From Desulfobacteraceae bacterium (GTDB taxonomy: Bacteria > Desulfobacterota > Desulfobacteria > Desulfobacterales > Desulfosalsimonadaceae), in NCBI GenBank assembly GCA_014237465.1, contig JABZFM010000037.1:1-41749 (forward strand): a stretch of DNA of 41,749 nt. Direction: 5' to 3'. The position numbers and the translations under genes are program-made. Below, in pieces: positions 8,941 to 14,977 of the stretch. The stretch's first letter is position 1. Each line of letters starts with the position of its first letter. The notes under the pieces are model-generated. The model ran no database searches. It saw only the letters and a list, made by a program, of their open reading frames with translations, and was not told where the DNA came from.

Positions 8941-9705
8941 ATGGCTAATAAACTTTGGACAAGGAAGGAGTCGATACTTGCAATAAATCAATATTGCAAA
9001 ATGCCGTTCGGGAAAATTCATCACACAAATTCTGAAATCATAAATTTAGCAAATATTATTGGACGAACTCCATCTGCGGTTTCATGGAAACTTGTTAATT
9101 TTGCAAGTTTAGATCCCTCTTTGCAGGCAAGGGGAATTTCAGGGGCAAAAAATTGCAGTAAAATGGATAGAGAAATTTGGAATGAATTCTATGAAAACTG
9201 GGAAGAACTTGGATTTGAGAGTGAAAAGCTCATTGCTGAATATAAAAATGAGCCGACAGAAAAATCGGCAGAAATTTTTGTTGATGATCTCCCTAAAGAG
9301 GGAAAAGAACGGGAAGCAATTGTTAAAACAAGAGAGAACCAATCTTTTTTTAGAAAAAATATTCTATCCGCCTATTCGTATAAATGCTGTATTACAGGGA
9401 TTTCAGTGCCGGATTTATTAATCGCCAGCCATATAAGACCATGGGCGGAAGATGTAAAAAACAGATTAAATCCAAGAAATGGATTATGCTTGAATGCGTT
9501 GCATGATAAGGCCTTTGATAAAGGGAGGATAAGTATTCCCCATGATTACAACCTGTTTGTTTCAAGAAAACTCAAAGGCTCAATGCCGGTAGAAATATTC
9601 GAAAAATATAACGTTGTTGACAAATTGTACAAACGATACAGCCCATGGGAGACGTTCTGCTGTAAAAGCTGTGCAAAGGTGCGGAGGCAAAGAAAAAAGA
9701 TTTGA
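8941..9705 (+). CDS. Second HNH endonuclease (COG3440-like)
   Basis: A 254-residue protein. The N-terminal part (about 1-100) is a DNA-binding-like module with LWTRKESILAINQY, PFGKIHH, a GRTPSAVSWKLVNFASLDP helix-turn-helix-like block and SKMDREIWNEF. The C-terminal HNH domain (about 130-215) has CCITG at 149-153, SHI at 163-165, NPRNGLCL at 177-184 and HDKAFDKG at 188-195. It follows the SBD-HNH gene by 27 bp in the same operon. The gene is strikingly AT-rich. The C-terminus (FCCKSCAKVRRQRKKI) is Cys- and Arg-rich and unlike the usual family end, so a terminal frameshift or added zinc-binding tail is possible. A defence role is inferred from the neighbour. Confidence 0.8.
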   Translation: MANKLWTRKESILAINQYCKMPFGKIHHTNSEIINLANIIGRTPSAVSWKLVNFASLDPSLQARGISGAKNCSKMDREIWNEFYENWEELGFESEKLIAEYKNEPTEKSAEIFVDDLPKEGKEREAIVKTRENQSFFRKNILSAYSYKCCITGISVPDLLIASHIRPWAEDVKNRLNPRNGLCLNALHDKAFDKGRISIPHDYNLFVSRKLKGSMPVEIFEKYNVVDKLYKRYSPWETFCCKSCAKVRRQRKKI

Positions 9706-9720
9706 AATCATGGGCCTTGA

Positions 9721-9745
9721 TTGTTGTCAATAAAATTGACAACAA
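9721..9745 (+). terminator. Strong hairpin after the HNH operon
   Basis: Perfect 11-bp arms TTGTTGTCAAT and ATTGACAACAA enclose a 3-base loop, starting 15 bases after the HNH stop codon. No T-run follows, so it may stabilise or end the transcript only weakly. Confidence 0.4.
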
Positions 9746-10075
9746 AGGATTGTGGGAAAGGTTATGAATGGCTAAAGGATCATCCTGAGTTGTGAATTTC
9801 CCGGGCCAAATTAGCCATTTTAAAATAAGCGAATGTAGCATTGACATGGCGTAAATCAATTGTTGGTGGATTACGCTTCGCTAATCCACCCTACGGTGAG
9901 GATCCCAACCCTTATTTTATTATGTAATTGAATTCTTGTCGGATCAAATTAACTTATTGAAAATATAATAGGAACATGTTAAAGAGAGAATTTCGATAGA
10001 GGCTTAAAACTACTTTTTTGATGTCAAAAAGGCGGTTTTAATGAAAATTTATTTTGGGATAAAGCAGGTTAAAAA
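9746..10075. other. Intergenic stretch containing repeat copy A
   Basis: Holds the first 119-bp repeat (9806-9924, listed separately) and an AT-rich segment before the TTG-started DUF3592-like gene. No other coding sequence is supported. Confidence 0.5.
9806..9924. repeat. 119-bp dispersed repeat, copy A
   Basis: Matches 11812-11930 without gaps, 106 of 119 bases identical by eye. Its centre (9865-9890) is a hairpin with 9-bp arms GGTGGATTA/TAATCCACC around an 8-base loop, a REP-like motif I recall as common between genes in proteobacteria. Both copies end in the same TTATTTTATTATG. The two copies enclose the DUF3592-like gene and the GMP-synthase-like gene in direct orientation. Confidence 0.8.
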
Positions 10076-10474
10076 TTGAAACGAAAAAATGTTACCAGCA
10101 TTATTCTCTTTTTGTTCGGAGCCGGCTTTTGTGTATGGGGCTGGATACTCATTGCAGATGCCCGTTTAAGTACTTCCTGGCCCACTGCGCCTGCGACAAT
10201 TGTATATTCAGAAATTAAAAGCAGTGACAGCCGCTCAGACGGTAAAACCACACGAATGTATTCTGCGGATATACGGTATCAGTATACCGTTAATGGGAAA
10301 ATATATGCTTGTGCACGCATTTCTTTTGGGGATCACTCCTCAAGCAGTTCTACCGGCATGGAAAAACTTGTAAACAAATATCCGAAAGGTTCGCAGGCAA
10401 CAGCATATTATGATCCGGACAAACCGAAAAAAATTGAAAAAATTGGGGCCAGGCCTGCTCTTGACTCTTGCTAA
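10076..10474 (+). CDS. DUF3592-like membrane protein
   Basis: A 132-residue protein starting at TTG behind AGCAGG. An N-terminal membrane helix (about residues 8-27, rich in F, L and W) leads into an extracytoplasmic strand-rich domain with the DUF3592 signature: PTAPATIVYSEI, a YSADIRYQYTVNGKIY block, and NKYPKGSQATAYYDPDKP. Family members usually have a second C-terminal membrane helix; here the chain ends IGARPALDSC just after the conserved core, so it may be a truncated form. Function is unknown. It is separated from the next gene by 300 bp. Confidence 0.65.
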   Translation: MKRKNVTSIILFLFGAGFCVWGWILIADARLSTSWPTAPATIVYSEIKSSDSRSDGKTTRMYSADIRYQYTVNGKIYACARISFGDHSSSSSTGMEKLVNKYPKGSQATAYYDPDKPKKIEKIGARPALDSC

Positions 10475-10774
10475 AATTTGAAATAGTGGAAGCAACCAGA
10501 AATGCACTTTTTAATGTTTAACCGGATTTTGAAATCGGGATATGATAACTTTTTTGGCGGGAGTTTGTGCGCCTCTATTGAATCAATCTCATTTTACGCC
10601 TATCGATTCGCAATTTGTTAACGTGCTTTAGCTGCCCATACAGATCCAGACAATTTGGAATGAGTCATCACTCTGAACAATTCGGGCGGCGAGATGTGAA
10701 AAACAATGCTTTATCTTTTACGGCCCATTGTAAATCCATATGCAAAGATTATCAGATAAAAAGGAGGGAGCTGC
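10475..10774. other. Intergenic stretch before the GMP-synthase-like gene
   Basis: No gene or strong repeat is seen. The last bases hold the AGGAGGG ribosome site of the next gene; the promoter for that gene presumably lies here. Confidence 0.4.
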
Positions 10775-11737
10775 ATGATACAGGAGATTACCGCGCAGGA
10801 GCTTAATACCGAACAGTTCATCAGTGAGAAGATTGAAAAGATTAAAGAGGCCGTTGGAGACGGCGTGGCGATCAATGCCCTTTCGGGAGGTGTGGATTCG
10901 TCAACGGTCACCATGCTGGGGCACCGGGCCATAGGAGAGCGTTTGAAAACCGTGTTCATCGAAAACGGCCTGATGCGCGAGGGAGAGCCCGAACAGGTCG
11001 TGGGTTTGTTTAAGGATCTCGGCGTCACGGTCGAAATTATTGATGCGCGGAAAGAGTTTTTCGAGGCGCTTAAGGGCGTCACGGACCCGGAAGAAAAGCG
11101 CGAGGCCATTACCCAAACTTTCTACCGGAATGTTTTCGGACGCATCGTCAAGGAAAGCGGTGCAAAGCACCTGCTCCAGGGAACCATCCTGACCGATGTT
11201 GACGAGACCGTCGCGGGAATAAAGCGGCAACACAATGTCTTCGAGCAGCTCGGGATCGACCCGAAGGAAACGTTCGGTTACAGCATCATCGAACCGCTGA
11301 TTCAACTTCGCAAGGACGGAGTCAGAAAGGTGGGCCAGGCGCTGGGGCTTCCAACAGAAATGTTCGAACGCATCCCGTTTCCGGGGCCGGCGCTTGCGGC
11401 GCGGGTGATCGGCGAGGCCACTCCGGAGCGCGTCGAAACGGTCCGAAAAGCAACCGTCGTTGTTGAGCGGCTGCTCAAGGACACCGGCGCGTTCCAGTAC
11501 ATGGCGATCCTTCACGAAGACCGCGTGACCGGCATGAGCGACGGCAAGCGCGATTTCGGCCAGCAGATCGAAGTGCGCTGTTGGGACAGCGTCGACGCGC
11601 GGACCGCAACACCAACGCAGCTCTCGTTCGACATGCTTGAGAAGGTTGCCCATGAGATTATTCACGAAGTGCCCGGCATTGTGAGTGTCACATACAACAT
11701 CGCGCCGAAGCCGCCATCAACCATGGAAGCGGTCTGA
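10775..11737 (+). CDS. Stand-alone GMP-synthase-like ATP pyrophosphatase (no glutaminase domain)
   Basis: A 320-residue protein covering only the ATP-pyrophosphatase and dimerisation domains of GuaA. The PP-loop SGGVDSS is at residues 37-43, followed by LLQGTILTDVDET, IKRQHNV, EPLIQLRKDGVRKVGQALGLP, a PFPGPALAARVIGE block and a C-terminal PKPPSTME that corresponds to the XMP-binding tail of GuaA. The glutamine amidotransferase domain is missing, as in archaeal subunit B, and no partner subunit is in the window. It could use ammonia, or act on a different nucleotide. A strong AGGAGGG site precedes the ATG. It is visibly more GC-rich than its flanks and lies between two 119-bp repeats, which suggests horizontal acquisition. 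Confidence 0.85.
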   Translation: MIQEITAQELNTEQFISEKIEKIKEAVGDGVAINALSGGVDSSTVTMLGHRAIGERLKTVFIENGLMREGEPEQVVGLFKDLGVTVEIIDARKEFFEALKGVTDPEEKREAITQTFYRNVFGRIVKESGAKHLLQGTILTDVDETVAGIKRQHNVFEQLGIDPKETFGYSIIEPLIQLRKDGVRKVGQALGLPTEMFERIPFPGPALAARVIGEATPERVETVRKATVVVERLLKDTGAFQYMAILHEDRVTGMSDGKRDFGQQIEVRCWDSVDARTATPTQLSFDMLEKVAHEIIHEVPGIVSVTYNIAPKPPSTMEAV

Positions 11738-12387
11738 CAATATGTGAGTATTGTACCTCGTTCTCACGGTCCCCCGTGGGAACGTAGATGGGGTCGGTCA
11801 CGTAGATGGGGTCAAATTAACCATCTTAAAATAAGCGAAAGAACCACTGACATGGCATAAATCAATTGTTGGTGGATTACGCTTCGCTAATCCACCTTAC
11901 GGAGAGGCTCCCGGCCCTTATTTTATTATGAACCTGGATCGGATTTCTCTCGTTCCCACGGTCCGTGGGAACCAGAAAAATGGCTCTTATTCCACAAGGC
12001 CGCCTGCGAGCAGCAGATGTTTTCAGATCAGAAAATACCAAAAACATGGATGACAACAATGGATGAATAATGAATTGAGAAAAAATGGTATGTAAGCTAT
12101 CCTTTGTTGCAGAACACTTTACCGATTAAAGTGCTATAAGAGTCAAAAGCAGACTTGACCCCAGGCCTTTCAGTTCTGGAAAAGGCATTGCAAAAAAAAG
12201 ATCCCTATGCCTTGAATTTGAAAGAAAAAGTTGCCGAAATTATCAGTCTGTGCAGTTATTGAGCTGTCATTTAGCGATTGTTAATATTTTCATATATTCA
12301 ACAATGGGTAATAGTAACCATCTGCGTCAGCTTCAATAGAAATTTCAACTCTGCACCGATAACCTATTCTGACAGGAGGTGAACACA
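11738..12387. repeat. Repeat-rich intergenic region
   Basis: A mosaic of short repeats. It includes a degenerate copy of the TTCCCACGG palindrome at 11757-11782, a tandem GTAGATGGGGTC pair ending at 11812, the 119-bp repeat copy B, and an intact TTCCCACGGTCCGTGGGAA at 11953-11971. GGGGTCAA (11808-11815) and TTGACCCC (12155-12162) face each other as outer inverted ends. An open stretch at 12152-12262 with no proper start may be a remnant of a coding region. Confidence 0.55.
11812..11930. repeat. 119-bp dispersed repeat, copy B
   Basis: Direct-orientation partner of 9806-9924, about 89% identical with no gap. The central 26-bp hairpin (11871-11896) is unchanged between the copies; substitutions lie in the arms outside it. 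Confidence 0.8.
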
Positions 12388-12753
12388 ATGATCAAACGGC
12401 TTGTTTTAGTGGAGGATAATCCCGTCACCCATCAAATATTTCAGGAAATTCTTTTTGATTGGGTTGTGATCCCCGTTTTTACCGCTCAAAAGGCGGAAAC
12501 GTTTTTACATGAGGAGCAGGATTTTAACGGTGTTGTGGTGATGATCGATCTTTCTGTAATTAAAGAGAACGGCATTGAGTGGATAACGAAAATCAGAGCG
12601 GCATATTCAGATGTTCCGGTCATTATCCTGTCTGGAACAGAAGATGATGCTATGTTAAAAGCGATTAAAGAAACGGTCGTGAATGACTGTATCATACGGC
12701 CGTTTTACGGGGAAGTGCTGGTAAACGCTGTAGAGAATGCAATAGAAGTGTAA
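12388..12753 (+). CDS. Single-domain response regulator with Lys-to-Arg change
   Basis: A 121-residue CheY-like receiver with no output domain. Acidic residues E9-D10 and the likely phosphoacceptor D54 (MIDLS) are present, and the switch position is LSGTEDD (82-87). The almost invariant Lys before Pro is Arg104 (CIIRPF), which would alter phosphoryl chemistry or signalling. The chosen ATG lies seven bases after an AGGAGGT; a GTG nine bases earlier overlaps that site and is unlikely. No histidine kinase is nearby, so it is an orphan. It could act through protein-protein contact or as a phosphate sink. Confidence 0.85.
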   Translation: MIKRLVLVEDNPVTHQIFQEILFDWVVIPVFTAQKAETFLHEEQDFNGVVVMIDLSVIKENGIEWITKIRAAYSDVPVIILSGTEDDAMLKAIKETVVNDCIIRPFYGEVLVNAVENAIEV

Positions 12754-13033
12754 AACAGGAGAAGGAGAGTAGTGTATAACATCCTTAAATAATTCAGCAA
12801 CTCGTTTCAGCAGGCGGTAACCCATAATTCCGAACAATCGATTCACCCTGTTGAACTGCGTACCCAGCCCCAACAGGTGGATTGTCGGCACCCATTAAAA
12901 GGCTGAGCTTGATTGGATAGGCATCTCCTTCAGGCACCAGGAACAGCGCGTTAATGCAAGTTATTTAATTATTTAAGGACGTCCCTATTTCTCCTATTTC
13001 TCTCTTTATTCTGTTCTTTGTATTTAAAAAAAG
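12754..13033. other. Intergenic stretch with a possible decayed gene
   Basis: On the minus strand 12775-12960 two frames read as protein-like, one ending KRVAELFKDV and another containing LFLVPEGDAYP and YGLPPAETSC, but neither has a credible start, ribosome site or intact length. It may be a relic of a mobile or host gene. The identity cannot be settled by eye. Confidence 0.3.
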
Positions 13034-13118
13034 TTTAATAAAATTAAAAACCGATTTAATAAAATTAAACCTTTTTCTTACTTTTAATAATGTTAAAGTG
13101 TAGTTTAATATTATTAAA
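13034..13118 (+). promoter_or_regulatory. Four-site palindromic operator array
   Basis: Four copies of the dyad TTTAAT-N3-ATTAAA occur at 13034-13048, 13055-13069, 13083-13097 (one mismatch, GTTAAA) and 13104-13118. Start-to-start spacings are 21, 28 and 21 bp, so the outer pairs lie two helical turns apart on the same DNA face. The last site ends 17 bp before the ATG of the DUF2089-type gene and probably overlaps its promoter. Autoregulation by that helix-turn-helix protein is the natural hypothesis. Confidence 0.65.
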
Positions 13119-13135
13119 AGCATAAAAGGAAAAAT

Positions 13136-13432
13136 ATGGAAAAATGGCTTCACGAATTATCTGAAGAGGACCGGGCGTTTATTAAACGTTTTATTCTTGC
13201 CTCCGGGTCATTAAAGGCGCTGGCAAAGCAATACCAGGTGTCATACCCCACCCTGAGAATCAGGCTGGATAGATTAATTAATAAAATCAAGGTGGTTGAT
13301 GATCCTGAAAATAGAGATCCGTTTCGGATGAAGCTCCGGTCTTTGGCTGCGGAAGCCCGGATTTCAACGGCTGTGGCAAAAGAAATAATCAAGGAATATG
13401 AGAATGTAAAAAGGGGGGAAAAAAATGGTTGA
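13136..13432 (+). CDS. DUF2089-type helix-turn-helix protein
   Basis: A 98-residue protein matching the DUF2089 pattern: an N-terminal WLHELSEEDRAFIKRFIL, then SGSLKALAKQYQVSYPTLRIRLDRLI, which reads as a helix-turn-helix (about residues 28-52), and a charged C-terminal helix. It is probably a DNA-binding regulator or sigma-like accessory factor; the family's biochemical role is not established to my knowledge. AAAGGA precedes the ATG. It overlaps the next gene by 8 bp, showing translational coupling. The four-site palindrome array directly upstream suggests it controls its own operon. Confidence 0.8.
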   Translation: MEKWLHELSEEDRAFIKRFILASGSLKALAKQYQVSYPTLRIRLDRLINKIKVVDDPENRDPFRMKLRSLAAEARISTAVAKEIIKEYENVKRGEKNG

Positions 13433-13763
13433 AGCATGGCTTGACCCGGGACTGTCCTGGATACCCGGGATGTTATTAGGGGCGATCGGGGGTGGTGTTG
13501 GTGGGCCTTTGGCCGGTTTTTTTGCACCCAGGGGCAAATTCAAAACACAGGTGTTGGGGTTCTATTACAGCATACTGGTGATCAGCGCCGGCCTGTTTGT
13601 TGCCGGGATAGCAGCACTGATGTCGGGTCAGCCCTATGCGGTGTGGTATGGATTGGGATTTCCGGGATTATTGTGTTTGATCATTTTCGGCGTTCTGCTG
13701 GGTGTTGTTTCAAAGCGTTATGAGGAAGCCGAGTTGCGCAAAACCATGGCGGACGATCTATGA
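13425..13763 (+). CDS. Small three-helix membrane protein
   Basis: A 112-residue inner-membrane protein of unrecognised family. Three hydrophobic segments are visible at about residues 10-32 (Gly-rich, GAIGGGVGGPLAGFF), 43-66 and 72-95, followed by a charged cytoplasmic tail (KRYEEAELRKTMADDL). Its ATG is inside the end of the DUF2089-type gene, with a purine-rich AGGGGGGAAAA ribosome site. Such overlap suggests the regulator and membrane protein are made together; the membrane protein could be the regulated or sensing partner. Confidence 0.75.
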   Translation: MVEAWLDPGLSWIPGMLLGAIGGGVGGPLAGFFAPRGKFKTQVLGFYYSILVISAGLFVAGIAALMSGQPYAVWYGLGFPGLLCLIIFGVLLGVVSKRYEEAELRKTMADDL

Positions 13764-13857
13764 AAAGGAGTGCGCAACAATTTATCAAACGATAAATAAC
13801 GGGAAGCCTTCTTTTAACAGACAACCACCTATAAATTATGATGATAAAGGAAGGTTT

Positions 13858-14844
13858 ATGTCTGGAAATAAATTTTTGAGCATTTTTTTTCTGGTAATTA
13901 TTACCGGCTGTTCAACATACAAAACATCGGACCTTGAATTGTTCATGACTGAAGAAGCAACCAAAACATTTTTTTGGGACAACAAGAGAAATGTGTCCTG
14001 GATGGAATGCGGCGACCCAAAGGGCTTTCCGGTTTTTTTTGCCCACGGGTGTCCCGGTTCCCGTCTGGAAAATATTTTCCTGGATGAAAAGGCCCGGCAG
14101 TATGGTTTCCGAATAATTGTTTTTGATCGCCCGGGGTTCGGCAGGTCGGACTTTATTGAAGGTTACCCGCTGCTCTTATTTGCCAGAGACCTTGAAAGGG
14201 TGGCAGACGAGCTCAAGATAGAAAAATTCGGACTGATCGGGTGGTCGAGCGGCGGACCGCCGGTTCTTGCGGCTGCATATCATATGCCCAAACGGGCGGC
14301 ATTTGTTTTTTCCGTTTCCGGTTACACGGATTTCGGAAAATATGAAGACGCAAAAGGCCTGATGGCCAAATATAAGCTTTACGGCCCGAAACTTTCTGAA
14401 AACAGGCCCCGGTTGTTTAACGGGGCTGTGGAAATGGTTCGCTGGACAGACATTCATTTGCCGAATTTTTATTTTAAAATGGCCAAAGAGGAAATGAGTC
14501 TTCCGGACAGAAACATATTAAATGATCCCCATGTTGCCGATTTGTTTATTCGCAACCAGAAAGAGGCTATGGTTTCCGGCACCCGTGGAATTATTCAGGA
14601 TTTGACCACCCAGTGGGCGCCCTGGGATTTTGACTTTAAACTGATAAAGGTACCGGCGTATATCTTTCAGGGGAAACAGGATTCTTTTGTTCCCTGGCAG
14701 TTTGCACAGCACCTGGCTGATAATATCCCGGATGCGAAACTCTATCTATACGAAGACAGAGGCCACCTGTTTATCCTGGAACGGTCTTCTCAGGAGGAGA
14801 TTTTCCGCCTGGCAGCAGAACTGGTAAAGGATTCCTTCAGGTAG
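13858..14844 (+). CDS. Alpha/beta-hydrolase lipoprotein
   Basis: A 328-residue alpha/beta hydrolase. The chosen ATG follows AAGGAAGG and begins a lipoprotein signal peptide with lipobox IITGC (Cys19), so the enzyme should be anchored outside the cytoplasmic membrane. The open frame extends 52 codons upstream but without a ribosome site or signal. Catalytic features are an HGCPGSR oxyanion segment, DRPGFGRSD, the nucleophile elbow GWSSGG, a late Asp in FQGKQDSFVP and the His in EDRGHLFILE. Substrate is unknown; esterase or haloperoxidase-like activity is possible. It lies 94 bp after the small membrane protein and may share the DUF2089 operon. Confidence 0.85.
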   Translation: MSGNKFLSIFFLVIITGCSTYKTSDLELFMTEEATKTFFWDNKRNVSWMECGDPKGFPVFFAHGCPGSRLENIFLDEKARQYGFRIIVFDRPGFGRSDFIEGYPLLLFARDLERVADELKIEKFGLIGWSSGGPPVLAAAYHMPKRAAFVFSVSGYTDFGKYEDAKGLMAKYKLYGPKLSENRPRLFNGAVEMVRWTDIHLPNFYFKMAKEEMSLPDRNILNDPHVADLFIRNQKEAMVSGTRGIIQDLTTQWAPWDFDFKLIKVPAYIFQGKQDSFVPWQFAQHLADNIPDAKLYLYEDRGHLFILERSSQEEIFRLAAELVKDSFR

Positions 14845-14861
14845 AGAAACTTTTGATTCGG

Positions 14862-14876
14862 TTAAACCCGGTTTAA
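14862..14876. terminator. Possible bidirectional terminator dyad
   Basis: TTAAACC-C-GGTTTAA is a perfect 7-bp-arm dyad between the convergent hydrolase and acyl-CoA synthetase genes, with AAAATTT following on the plus side. The stem is short, so the call is tentative. Confidence 0.3.
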
Positions 14877-14977
14877 AATTTGGTCGCCCGCCTTGAACTT
14901 ATAAAAAATTTCAGGTTTTCGTTCAAGCAGGAACTCTTTGAAAATAAGGTTTTATTAAATACAGACGGTTTCTGTTT

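Noticed and set aside
12152-12262. Open stretch resembling a helical protein end before the receiver gene
   Set aside because: No start and it runs through a repeat end; cannot be told from chance.
13702-13857. N-terminal extension of the lipoprotein hydrolase
   Set aside because: The ATG at 13858 has a strong ribosome site and a lipoprotein signal; the extension lies over the end of the membrane-protein gene.
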